Source: Firmicutes bacterium CAG:194
GTDB lineage: Bacteria > Bacillota > Clostridia > Lachnospirales > Lachnospiraceae
Assembly: GCA_000432915.1 (NCBI GenBank)
Contig: HF995249.1
Location: 83,335-95,108, forward strand
Reading direction: 5' to 3'
DNA length: 11,774 nucleotides
The notes below the pieces were generated by a model. That model was not told the origin of the DNA. It did not search any database and saw only the letters and a program-made list of their open reading frames with translations. Below, one piece after another: positions 1 through 7,416 of this stretch. Every line of letters starts with the position of its first letter. Position 1 is the first letter of the stretch. The position numbers were made by a program, and so were the translations under genes.

Positions 1-66
1 TTTTATCCCGCCTTCCTGCTGACCCAAAAGAAGGCGAAAGGGAGTAAGACAGGAGGCGGCTTATGA
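1..66 (+). CDS. 3' tail of an upstream gene (partial, frame uncertain)
   Basis: The first frame is open from base 1 and stops at TGA 64-66. That stop overlaps the ATG of the next gene in the sequence ATGA, the usual arrangement of translationally coupled genes. The tail would be 21 residues, beginning FYPAFLLTQKK and ending GGGL. A second possibility is frame 3, which is also open and stops at TAA 45-47 with a charged tail ending KEGERE. Frame 2 stops early. I prefer frame 1 because of the ATGA overlap, but too little is visible to name a product. The 7-base inverted repeat CGCCTTC (9-15) / GAAGGCG (30-36) lies within it and has no U-tract, so it is not a terminator. Confidence 0.35.
   Translation, partial: FYPAFLLTQKKAKGSKTGGGL
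51..56 (+). promoter_or_regulatory. Perfect Shine-Dalgarno AGGAGG for the first glycosyltransferase
   Basis: AGGAGG lies six bases before ATG 63. It fixes the start of the first complete gene and points to strong translation initiation. Confidence 0.8.
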
Positions 67-1334
67 GTAAGATTCGAAGAACCGTTTCTTATCTGAAACG
101 AAATGGCATTGCAAATACAATAACGGCTGTACTTGAAAGAATAGATAAAAAAGGAATGGATCAGGCAGGCAGACAGGCAGCTTCTTATATGCGGCAGGTG
201 ACAACGAAGGAACGTTGGGAAATGGATGCACTTTCGGGAGCAGAAAACAGAACATGGGAAAAAGCGTATACGTTCAGTATTTTAGTACCGGCGTATGAGA
301 CCGATGAAACATATCTGCGCGAAATGATCGACTCTGTTCTGGGACAGAGCTACAAAAAGCTGCAGCTTGTGCTGGCGGATGCTTCCGCATCAGACCGGGT
401 GGAGCGTGTGGCAAAGACGTACCGGGATGACAGGCTGACTTATTTCAGACTGCAGGAAAATGCCGGAATATCCCATAATACAAATGAAGCACTTGCCCAT
501 GCAACAGGAGAGTATATCGGGCTTCTGGATCATGATGATCTTTTGTGCAAGGATGCACTTGCCTATATGATGCAGCGGCTTGAGAAGCAGGACTATCTGT
601 TTTTATATACCGATGAGGATAAGATCGACCAGACCGGAACGACCGTGTTTGAGCCGAACTGGAAGCCGGATTTTAATCTGGACTATCTGCTTTCCAATAA
701 TTACATCTGTCATTTTTCTGCGATCCGTGCAGATCTTATGAAAAAGCTGCAGTTTCGCAGCAACTATGACGGTGCACAGGATTATGATCTGTTTCTCCGC
801 GCTGTATATGAGATCGGAAAGGAAGGACCAAAGGATACAGAAGGACGTCTTCTTTATCCGCAGGTGTATATGGATCGTAAAATCGCACATATTCCGCAGA
901 TCTGTTATCACTGGCGGGCGCATCTCGGTTCTACCGCAGACAATCCGCAGAGTAAGCTCTATGCTTATGAGGCGGGAAAGCGTGCACTGGAGGACTTTGC
1001 AAGGCAGAACGGATGGCAGGCGGAGATCTGTCATACAAATCATCTGGGCTTTTACAGGATCGACTGGAAGGATATTTTTGTGCAGCGCCCGGATGTTGTG
1101 GCAGTCTGCTCAAATGAGTGTAGAAGAGGCAGGGTGGCGGAAAGTGGCACATTGCCCGGTGCAAAGTACGGAGAACATGTATTTGCGGGGTTGAAAAAGC
1201 GTTACAGCGGCTATCTGCACCGTGCATCCATGACTGTGGATGTGACGGATCCTCCGCTGCAGCAGACCATATATCGCAAAGATGCGGAGCAGAAACAGGG
1301 CAGGATCGTATATCTGCCGGGGAGTAAACAATAA
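63..1334 (+). CDS. Family 2 glycosyltransferase with an odd C-terminus
   Basis: A 423-residue cytoplasmic GT2 (GT-A fold) enzyme that would transfer a sugar from a nucleotide-sugar donor during surface polysaccharide synthesis. The nucleotide-binding start FSILVPAYET is at residues 71-80, the metal-binding DHDD motif at 156-159, YTDEDK at 182-187, and GAQDYDLFLR, which supplies the likely catalytic Asp, at 237-246. YHWR follows at 282-285. About 70 residues precede the GT domain, as in related clostridial enzymes. Residues about 344-403 do not belong to this domain. They resemble the interior of a second GT2 domain (AESG, GEHVFAGL, SGYLHRAS), so the protein may descend from a two-domain enzyme. 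The gene has a perfect ribosome binding site and ends one base before the next gene, implying one transcript. Sugar specificity cannot be read from the sequence. Confidence 0.88.
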   Translation: MSKIRRTVSYLKRNGIANTITAVLERIDKKGMDQAGRQAASYMRQVTTKERWEMDALSGAENRTWEKAYTFSILVPAYETDETYLREMIDSVLGQSYKKLQLVLADASASDRVERVAKTYRDDRLTYFRLQENAGISHNTNEALAHATGEYIGLLDHDDLLCKDALAYMMQRLEKQDYLFLYTDEDKIDQTGTTVFEPNWKPDFNLDYLLSNNYICHFSAIRADLMKKLQFRSNYDGAQDYDLFLRAVYEIGKEGPKDTEGRLLYPQVYMDRKIAHIPQICYHWRAHLGSTADNPQSKLYAYEAGKRALEDFARQNGWQAEICHTNHLGFYRIDWKDIFVQRPDVVAVCSNECRRGRVAESGTLPGAKYGEHVFAGLKKRYSGYLHRASMTVDVTDPPLQQTIYRKDAEQKQGRIVYLPGSKQ

Positions 1335-1335
1335 T

Positions 1336-2304
1336 ATGATCAAAACAACGGTAGTGATTCCAAATTACAACGGTATAAAGTATATGGAAGATTGTCTGAC
1401 CTTTCTTTCTCGCTGCAAGGAGACGGAGTTTGCAACGATTGTCGTGGATAATGGATCTTCGGACGGGAGCAGAGAACTTGTGGCGGAGAAATTCCCGTGG
1501 GTGGAGCTGATCGTCAATGAAGAGAATCTTGGGTTCTGCAAGGCAGTCAATCAGGGGATCAGAGCCAGCAGAACGCCTTATGTGCTCCTGCTCAACAATG
1601 ATACCGTGGTGGATGACCGTTTTGTGGCAAATATGGAAAAAAGCATGGACGCGCGACCGGGTTATTTCAGCATCAGTGCCAAGATGCTTTCCATGAAAGA
1701 GCCGGAGATCATTGATGATGCAGGTGATTTCTATTGTGCACTCGGCTGGGCATTTGCCAGAGGAAAAGGCATGGACAGCGGGCGGTATACAGAGCCGTCA
1801 AAGATTTTTGCCGCCTGCGGCGGTGCAGCGATCTACCGGCGGGATGTGTTTGCAAAGATCGGCTATTTTGATGAAAACCATTTTGCGTATCTGGAGGATA
1901 TCGATATCGGTTATCGTGCAAGGATATTTGGGTATCAGAACGGCTATTGCCCGGATGCGATCGTTTACCATGCGGGAAGCGGCGCAAGCGGATCGAGATA
2001 CAACGCGTTCAAGGTGGATCTCTCCTCTCGCAACAGTATTTATCTGATCTATAAAAATATGCCGCTTTTGCAGCTGATTTTAAATCTGCCGTTTTTGCTT
2101 TTGGGATTTCTGGTCAAGACTCTTTTCTTTATAAAAAAGGGATTTGGGCTTCTTTATCTGCGGGGACTGTGGAAGGGCATCCGGCTGTCCTGCTCCAAAG
2201 AGGGCAGAAAGCATAAGATTCCGTTTTCCGCGCGTAGATTGTGGCAGTACTGCAAAATACAGGGAATGCTGTATGCGGGCGTTGTCAGACGGTTGATTCA
2301 TTGA
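1336..2304 (+). CDS. Family 2 glycosyltransferase, WbbL/rhamnosyltransferase-like
   Basis: A 322-residue GT2 enzyme likely to add a sugar, plausibly L-rhamnose from dTDP-rhamnose, to a lipid-linked polysaccharide intermediate. The N-terminus TTVVIPNYNG (4-13), VDNGSSDGS (37-45) and ENLGFCKAVNQG (63-74) are typical of this group. LLNNDT (85-90) is the DXD-like metal site, and YLEDIDIGYR (185-194) holds the catalytic ED motif. A hydrophobic stretch at about 243-266 is probably a membrane-associating helix at the C-terminal end. ATG 1336 is chosen over an upstream in-frame ATG at 1282: the latter lies inside the previous gene, the protein family begins here, and GGGGAG at 1319-1324 can serve as the ribosome site, with somewhat long spacing of 11 bases. 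It follows the previous gene by one base and is cotranscribed with it. Rhamnose specificity is inference from motif resemblance. Confidence 0.88.
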   Translation: MIKTTVVIPNYNGIKYMEDCLTFLSRCKETEFATIVVDNGSSDGSRELVAEKFPWVELIVNEENLGFCKAVNQGIRASRTPYVLLLNNDTVVDDRFVANMEKSMDARPGYFSISAKMLSMKEPEIIDDAGDFYCALGWAFARGKGMDSGRYTEPSKIFAACGGAAIYRRDVFAKIGYFDENHFAYLEDIDIGYRARIFGYQNGYCPDAIVYHAGSGASGSRYNAFKVDLSSRNSIYLIYKNMPLLQLILNLPFLLLGFLVKTLFFIKKGFGLLYLRGLWKGIRLSCSKEGRKHKIPFSARRLWQYCKIQGMLYAGVVRRLIH

Positions 2305-2315
2305 TTCTTAAGAAT
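2304..2315. repeat. 12-bp perfect palindrome ATTCTTAAGAAT
   Basis: A perfect palindrome begins at the last base of the preceding stop codon and lies just upstream of the putative promoter for the next gene. It has no G+C core and no U-tract, so it is not a terminator. Its place would suit an operator, but this is only positional inference and a palindrome of this size can arise by chance in AT-rich DNA. Confidence 0.35.
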
Positions 2316-2322
2316 AAAAATG

Positions 2323-2351
2323 TTGCCCTTTTGTTGTAAATATTGTAAAAT
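2323..2351 (+). promoter_or_regulatory. Possible sigma-A promoter for the glycosylphosphotransferase gene
   Basis: TTGCCC (2323-2328, 4 of 6 consensus) and TAAAAT (2346-2351, 5 of 6) are separated by exactly 17 bases, in the AT-rich 79-base gap before the next gene. Transcription would begin near 2358 and leave a short leader before the start codon at 2384. It would let the initiating transferase be expressed apart from the two upstream glycosyltransferases. No terminator precedes it, so readthrough is also likely. Confidence 0.4.
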
Positions 2352-2383
2352 ATCGTATTGTATATGGATTGGGTGGTAGAACC

Positions 2384-3793
2384 ATGATAAAGGATAATCA
2401 GAAAATGTTTAACCGGATGCATGTCGTGCTGGACGCAATCATTATCGTAATTGCATATGCTCTGGCATGGTTTTTGAAATTCCGCAGTCATCTGCCGGTT
2501 TTGTATTCCGGGAATGAAGCGTTGCCGCCGGAGACATATTTCAGCGCACTTATATTGATCGTTCCGGTTTATATCTTTTTATATTATATTACATCGCTTT
2601 ATACCGCAAAGCGCGCGACAAGCATGCGCCGTGGCATTTACAATGTCATGCGAGCCAATACGGTGGGGCTTCTGTTCCTGATCGCAGGATTGTATATTAT
2701 CAATCAGCCGGATTTCTCCCGTAGTATGTTATTTTATTTCTACGTGTTGAATATATCTCTGGATTCACTGATTCGTGTCATGATCCACAAATGGCTCCGT
2801 ATTCTGCGTAAAAAGGGATATAATGTGAAGTACATCCTGCTGGTCGGTTATTCAAGAGCGGCAGAGCTTTATATTGACAGGATCAAACAGAATCCGCAGT
2901 GGGGCTATGTTGTCAGAGGTATTCTGGATGACAAAATCCCGCGTGGTACGGAATACAGAGGCATCAAGGTGATCGGGCAGATTGATAATCTGTTTTATAT
3001 TCTGCCGGAGAACAAGCTGGATGAAATTGCCGTTACGCTGGCATTGGAAAATTACGGACGATTGGAAGAAATTGTTAATCTGTGCGAAAAGTCCGGTGTG
3101 CATACAAAGTTCATTCCGGATTATAACAGCGTTATTCCGAGTAAGCCGTATACGGAAGATCTGAACGGACTGCCTGTGATCAATATCAGGCATGTGCCAT
3201 TGACAAATACGTTAAACATGGTGGCAAAGAGGGCTTTTGATATTGTATTCGGTGCCATTGCACTGGTGATCTTTTCACCGGTACTGCTTGTTACCGCGCT
3301 TCTTATCAAGTGCACGAGCGAAGGTCCTGTGATCTTTAAGCAGGAGCGTGTGGGACTGCATAATAAGCCGTTCCAGATGTACAAATTCCGTACGATGGAG
3401 CTGCAAAAGCCGAGTGAGGAAAAGAAAGAGTGGACAACCAGAGACGATCCGCGTGTGACGAAGGTCGGAAGGGTGCTCCGCAGGACAAGCATAGATGAAC
3501 TGCCACAGCTCTTCAATGTGCTGCTTGGTGATATGAGTCTGGTAGGACCAAGACCGGAAAGACCGTTTTTTGTGGAAAAATTTAAAGAAGAGATACCGCG
3601 TTATATGATCAAGCATCAAGTAAGACCGGGCATGACAGGCTGGGCGCAGGTAAACGGATACAGGGGAGATACCTCGATCCGCAAACGTATTGACTGTGAT
3701 TTATACTATATTGAGAACTGGACAATGGGACTGGATATCAAGATTTTATTCCTTACCATTTTCAAAGGTTTTGTCAATAAAAACGCATACTAA
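2384..3793 (+). CDS. Polyprenyl glycosylphosphotransferase (WcaJ/WbaP type)
   Basis: A 469-residue membrane enzyme that would transfer a hexose-1-phosphate from a UDP-sugar to undecaprenyl phosphate, the first step of repeat-unit synthesis. The N-terminus has about four membrane helices (roughly 12-34, 52-75, 92-108, 112-135). A Rossmann-like domain follows (LLVGYSRAAE, 152-161). The catalytic bacterial sugar transferase domain begins near 280 with AKRAFDI and a membrane helix at about 287-308. It carries FKQERVG (318-324), YKFRTM (333-338), the catalytic pair in SIDELPQ (369-375), SLVGPRPE (385-392) and RPGMTGWAQVNGYRG (414-428). The length is typical for the full-length family. ATG 2384 is preferred over an in-frame TTG at 2369, because GGGTGGT at 2371-2377 is a fitting ribosome site. 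Sugar choice (glucose, galactose or other) is not decidable. The LCP gene follows by 26 bases. Confidence 0.93.
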   Translation: MIKDNQKMFNRMHVVLDAIIIVIAYALAWFLKFRSHLPVLYSGNEALPPETYFSALILIVPVYIFLYYITSLYTAKRATSMRRGIYNVMRANTVGLLFLIAGLYIINQPDFSRSMLFYFYVLNISLDSLIRVMIHKWLRILRKKGYNVKYILLVGYSRAAELYIDRIKQNPQWGYVVRGILDDKIPRGTEYRGIKVIGQIDNLFYILPENKLDEIAVTLALENYGRLEEIVNLCEKSGVHTKFIPDYNSVIPSKPYTEDLNGLPVINIRHVPLTNTLNMVAKRAFDIVFGAIALVIFSPVLLVTALLIKCTSEGPVIFKQERVGLHNKPFQMYKFRTMELQKPSEEKKEWTTRDDPRVTKVGRVLRRTSIDELPQLFNVLLGDMSLVGPRPERPFFVEKFKEEIPRYMIKHQVRPGMTGWAQVNGYRGDTSIRKRIDCDLYYIENWTMGLDIKILFLTIFKGFVNKNAY

Positions 3794-3806
3794 TACAAGT
3801 GACAGT

Positions 3807-3812
3807 AAGGAG
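3807..3812 (+). promoter_or_regulatory. Ribosome binding site AAGGAG deciding the LCP start
   Basis: AAGGAG lies seven bases before ATG 3820. An in-frame GTG at 3799 would lie upstream of this site and is therefore rejected as the start. An ATG at 3815 is out of frame. Confidence 0.75.
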
Positions 3813-3819
3813 TAATGAA

Positions 3820-4947
3820 ATGGGAAGTACAGATCCGAAAAAGAAGACAGGAAAGAAGAGAATGACAAAGGAGGAGCGTGCGAAAAAAAAGCGCAACAGG
3901 ATCATCCTGATCGCTGTTGAAGTTTTTGTACTGCTTTTGATGTTGATCGCATTATATATCGTTGTATTGTATGGAAAGATCCATCATGAGGATATCAAGG
4001 ACGAAGATATCGTGATCAATGACGGTATTGACGGAGAAAATGACATCAATGCCAGTGACATAGCCACCAATGAAGGACTGGGCGGTCATATGAGCGGTTA
4101 TCGTAATGTAGCACTGTTTGGTGTGGATGCCCGTGATAAGTCACTCGGCAAGGGCAACAGAACCGATACGATCATTGTTGCTTCCATTAATGAGACAACA
4201 AAGGAAGTCAAGCTTGTTTCCGTCTACCGTGATACGTATCTGAATATCGGTAATGACAGCTATAACAAAGCAAATTCCGCTTATGCAAAGGGTGGTCCTC
4301 TGCAGGCAATCAATATGCTGAACATGAATCTTGATCTGAATATTACGGATTATGTGACAGTCGGCTGGGCAGGTGTTGCAGATACGATCGATGCGTTAGG
4401 CGGAGTTGAGATCGACGTCGATGAAAGTGAGATCAACCATCTGAATAACTATCAGGTGGAAACTTCCAAGTCACTTGGAAAATCGTATAACAAAGTTACT
4501 TCCACAGGCTTGCAGACACTGGACGGTATTCAGGCTGTTTCCTACTGCCGTATTCGTTATACCGCTGGTGATGACTTCAAGCGTACAGAGCGTCAGAGAG
4601 AAGTTATTCAGGCAATTTTGGACAAAGCCAAAAAGGCAAATATTGCGACGCTGAATAAGGCAGCAAATACGATTTTTGAGGAAATTTCCACTTCCATGAC
4701 ATTTACAGAAATCACAGAGCTTCTGACAGATGTGGCAAGCTATTCGATCGGCGAGACCGACGGTTTCCCGGCAGAGCAGTACCGTGCAACGGGAGATGTA
4801 CATGGCGCAAGCTGTGTTATGAGTACAGATCTGACAGCTGATGTTCTAAGTCTGCACCAGTTCTTATTTGGAGATGTCGGCGATTACCAGCCGTCGAGCG
4901 AGGTACAGTCGATCGCAGCAAAAGTACACAGTGATACAGGAAAGTAA
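3820..4947 (+). CDS. LytR-CpsA-Psr (LCP) family cell wall ligase
   Basis: A 375-residue membrane protein of the LCP family. Members transfer undecaprenyl-pyrophosphate-linked polymers such as capsule or teichoic acid onto peptidoglycan, outside the membrane. A lysine-rich cytoplasmic head (8-27) precedes one membrane anchor at about 29-51. The LCP domain runs from about 95 to 280. Conserved features are ALFGVDARD (98-106), RTDTIIV (114-120), SVYRDTY (134-140) and YCRIRYT followed by DDFKRTERQR (242-260), which hold the Arg and Asp residues that bind pyrophosphate and metal. The gene directly follows the polyprenyl phosphotransferase and is closed by a strong terminator, so the pair covers the first and last steps of polymer assembly. 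An A8 run (3883-3890) lies in the lysine codons of the head and could favour slippage. The exact polymer attached is not shown. Confidence 0.93.
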   Translation: MGSTDPKKKTGKKRMTKEERAKKKRNRIILIAVEVFVLLLMLIALYIVVLYGKIHHEDIKDEDIVINDGIDGENDINASDIATNEGLGGHMSGYRNVALFGVDARDKSLGKGNRTDTIIVASINETTKEVKLVSVYRDTYLNIGNDSYNKANSAYAKGGPLQAINMLNMNLDLNITDYVTVGWAGVADTIDALGGVEIDVDESEINHLNNYQVETSKSLGKSYNKVTSTGLQTLDGIQAVSYCRIRYTAGDDFKRTERQREVIQAILDKAKKANIATLNKAANTIFEEISTSMTFTEITELLTDVASYSIGETDGFPAEQYRATGDVHGASCVMSTDLTADVLSLHQFLFGDVGDYQPSSEVQSIAAKVHSDTGK

Positions 4948-4953
4948 GTAAAT

Positions 4954-4986
4954 AAAAAAGGAGCTTTGCAAAAAGCTCCTTTTTTT
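4954..4986 (+). terminator. Strong intrinsic terminator after the LCP gene
   Basis: A perfect 14-bp stem, AAAAAAGGAGCTTT (4954-4967) with AAAGCTCCTTTTTT (4972-4985), closes on a GCAA loop and ends in seven T (4980-4986). The A-run on the 5' side makes it able to act in both directions. It starts six bases after the LCP stop and ends 27 bases before the next start codon. Confidence 0.93.
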
Positions 4987-5013
4987 AAAATTATCGTAAA
5001 GAAGGAAAGAAAT

Positions 5014-5946
5014 ATGACGGTAGACGTAATTATACCGACTTATAAGCCGGATCAGCGTTTTTTTGAGCTGATCGCACTTTTGGATAAACAGACGTTTCCA
5101 ATTTCACATATCCGGATCATCAATACGGAAGAAAAGTACTTCGAAAAGATCATATATGGCAGACGATATGAGGAAGAATATCGTAATTTATGTGTGACAC
5201 ATATTTCCAGACGGGAATTTGACCATGCGGCAACCAGGTCGCACGCGGTTGCGCATTCCGATGCAGACATCTTTGTGATGATGACAATGGATGCGTATCC
5301 GAAAGATGAGCATCTGATCGAAAATCTGGTCAAAGCACTTGTTCCTGATAATGTGGCAGTCAGCTATGCCAGACAGCTTGCCAATCCGGATGCCGGTATG
5401 ATAGAGCAGTTTACCAGAAATTACAATTATCCGGATACATCCTGTATGAAATCAAAAGAGGATATCGAAAAGCTGGGGATCAAGACCTTCTTCTGCTCGG
5501 ATGTCTGTGCGGCCTATAAGAGAGATATCTTTGACAGGCTTGGGGGTTATCCGGATCATGCGATATTCAATGAGGATATGATCTATGCGCACAAGGCGAT
5601 CATGGCAGGCTACAGCATTGCTTATGCGGCAGATGCCTGCGTATACCATTCACACAATTATACAGGCGTGCAGCAGTTCCACCGGAATTTCGATATGGGT
5701 GTATCACAGGCGGATCACCCCGAGGTATTTGCCTCTGTTCCCGCAGAGGGAGAAGGCATTTCAATGGTAAAGAAAACAGCCCGTTATCTGATTGGGCAGA
5801 AACAAGGCTTGCAGATCTTTAAGCTGATCTATATCAGCGGTTGTAAATATCTGGGCTATCTTCTGGGCAGGCATTACAGAAAGCTGCCAGAAAAGTGGAT
5901 CCTGCACTTTACTGCTGACCGAAATTACTGGAAAAATCTGTATTAG
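5014..5946 (+). CDS. Family 2 glycosyltransferase, probable rhamnosyltransferase
   Basis: A 310-residue GT2 enzyme whose motifs match the bacterial L-rhamnosyltransferase group. These are VDVIIPTYKP (3-12), ISRREFDHAATR (64-75), DIFVMMTMDA with the metal-binding acidic site (85-94), FNEDMIYAHKAIMAGY with the catalytic ED (185-200), and YHSHNYTGVQQFHRNFDMGV (211-230). It would act on the cytoplasmic membrane face, using dTDP-rhamnose. ATG 5014 has GAAGGA at 5001-5006 as ribosome site. A longer in-frame reading from TTG 4966 starts inside the terminator hairpin and is rejected. It probably works with the two glycosyltransferases and the polyprenyl transferase upstream, although the terminator between them means its expression depends on readthrough or on a promoter I could not identify. 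Rhamnose specificity is family knowledge, not shown by the sequence. Confidence 0.9.
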   Translation: MTVDVIIPTYKPDQRFFELIALLDKQTFPISHIRIINTEEKYFEKIIYGRRYEEEYRNLCVTHISRREFDHAATRSHAVAHSDADIFVMMTMDAYPKDEHLIENLVKALVPDNVAVSYARQLANPDAGMIEQFTRNYNYPDTSCMKSKEDIEKLGIKTFFCSDVCAAYKRDIFDRLGGYPDHAIFNEDMIYAHKAIMAGYSIAYAADACVYHSHNYTGVQQFHRNFDMGVSQADHPEVFASVPAEGEGISMVKKTARYLIGQKQGLQIFKLIYISGCKYLGYLLGRHYRKLPEKWILHFTADRNYWKNLY

Positions 5947-6032
5947 AAGCCTGTTTCCACAAAATAAACACATTTCAGAGATACACTATACACACTGGAA
6001 GAAATCTATCCCGTAAAGTGAGGTAATGTGTT

Positions 6033-7397
6033 ATGTATGGACAAGATGAATGGAACGTAAGACAGGATGATATCTATCAGCCTGATTTATCCGATAAACC
6101 AAAAAAGAAAAAGAAGGGTCGTTTCTGGGCAACGGTTGGAAGCGGACTTTTGTTTGGACTCTGCGCAGGACTTATGATCTGGGGAGTGGGACAGTTTATG
6201 CCGCAGATTTCAGGAGTAGTGGCAGCAGATATACAGGGAAAAGCGGCTGCAACAGAACAGCCCGGTGATTTTGCAGCTGCCAAACCGGACGCTTCTGCCG
6301 CAGCAAATACGGTAGAAACAGATCAGGCAACGGATGTGCCAATGTCAGATCTGCAAGAGGAATCTGACATTGCTGTGGCACAGTCAGAAGGCATGACAAA
6401 GGCTGTTGTGACGGATGTGACTGATGTTGTTGATACCGTAATGCCGTCGGTTGTCTCTATTTTCGGAACGTATTCCGTGACAGAAAATTTTTGGGGCTAT
6501 GCGATCAGGCAGGAAGAAACAGGAAGCGGATCCGGTTTTATCGTTGGAGAAAACGAGGATGAGCTTCTGCTTGTGACGAATAATCATGTCGTAGCGGATT
6601 CTACTTCGCTTTCTGTACAATTTATTGATGAGAGCATCTATGATGCAGTGGTAAAGGGAACAGACGCAGATGCGGATCTGGCAGTGATCGCCATAAAGCT
6701 TTCGGATCTGTCCGCAGCAACGAAGAGTGCGATCAGGATTGCAACACTGGGAGATTCCGATAACTTAAAGGTCGGAGAGCCTGCGATCGCGATCGGGAAT
6801 GCACTCGGTTACGGGCAAAGCGTGACCACGGGTGTGATCAGTGCTTTGAACAGAGATTATTCTGTAGATGAAGATGGAAATACGCAGGCACTGATCCAGA
6901 CAGATGCAGCGATCAATCCGGGTAATTCAGGCGGTGCGCTTTTAAATGTCAGCGGTGAGGTAATCGGGATCAATTCCAATAAGATCGCCGGAACAAAGGT
7001 GGAAGGCATGGGATATGCCATTCCGATCTCTACGGCAAAGCCGATCATTGCCGAACTGATGAATAAACAGACAAGAACACCGGTAGAGCAGAATAAACGG
7101 GGCTATCTGGGCATTTCCGGGCTGAATGTAGACAGCCAGGTACAGGAAATGTACGGAATCCCGGTTGGCGTTTATATTTCAAGAGTATATGAAGGAACCG
7201 CAGCACAGAAGGCAGGACTGAAGAAGGGGGATATCATCATAAGCTGTGACGGAGAAACCGTAGAAACAATGGAGGGACTTTCCGCGCTGCTTGACAGCAT
7301 GGAAGCGGGGACATCCGTACAGATCGGTGTGATGATGTCTGTGGACGGCGGTTATCAGGAGCGTATTTTAGAGGTTACGCTTGATGGAAATCAGTAA
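6033..7397 (+). CDS. htrA: HtrA/DegP-like membrane-anchored serine protease with PDZ domain
   Basis: A 454-residue S1C protease for quality control of misfolded proteins outside the membrane. A lysine-rich cytoplasmic head (23-30) precedes one membrane anchor (about 31-52). An Ala/Asp/Thr-rich linker follows to about 125. The trypsin-like domain spans roughly 130-345 with a complete triad: His185 in TNNHVV, Asp215 in DADLAVI and Ser299 in NPGNSGGAL. GSGSGFIV (164-171) and GNALGYGQSVTTG (255-267) are also conserved. One PDZ domain covers about 357-452, with RGYLGI at its start and AGLKKGDIII (394-403) as core. This layout is the usual one in Firmicutes. AAGTGAGGT at 6016-6024 serves as ribosome site. 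No terminator separates it from the previous gene (86-base gap) and I found no convincing promoter. The ClpX-like gene starts 19 bases after its stop, suggesting cotranscription. Confidence 0.94.
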   Translation: MYGQDEWNVRQDDIYQPDLSDKPKKKKKGRFWATVGSGLLFGLCAGLMIWGVGQFMPQISGVVAADIQGKAAATEQPGDFAAAKPDASAAANTVETDQATDVPMSDLQEESDIAVAQSEGMTKAVVTDVTDVVDTVMPSVVSIFGTYSVTENFWGYAIRQEETGSGSGFIVGENEDELLLVTNNHVVADSTSLSVQFIDESIYDAVVKGTDADADLAVIAIKLSDLSAATKSAIRIATLGDSDNLKVGEPAIAIGNALGYGQSVTTGVISALNRDYSVDEDGNTQALIQTDAAINPGNSGGALLNVSGEVIGINSNKIAGTKVEGMGYAIPISTAKPIIAELMNKQTRTPVEQNKRGYLGISGLNVDSQVQEMYGIPVGVYISRVYEGTAAQKAGLKKGDIIISCDGETVETMEGLSALLDSMEAGTSVQIGVMMSVDGGYQERILEVTLDGNQ

Positions 7398-7416
7398 ATG
7401 ATAAAGGAGAGAAACA

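Noticed and set aside
9..36. Inverted repeat CGCCTTC / GAAGGCG before the first gene
   Set aside because: A 7-bp stem with a 14-base loop and no T-run; it probably lies inside the tail of the upstream gene. It is not a terminator or riboswitch on this evidence.
603..1043. 146-codon minus-strand reading frame within the first glycosyltransferase
   Set aside because: It overlaps fully a well-supported GT2 gene, shows no motif, and has no promoter or ribosome site.
3550..3572. T6 run after a possible small hairpin in the polyprenyl transferase gene
   Set aside because: Only a three-pair stem can form before the T-run, too weak for termination. The bases encode the conserved region after SLVGPRP.
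5947..6032. Promoter for htrA in the 86-base gap
   Set aside because: TATACA (5987-5992) and TACACT (5982-5987) resemble -10 boxes, but no acceptable -35 lies 16-18 bases upstream (TTTCCA is 22 bases from TACACT).
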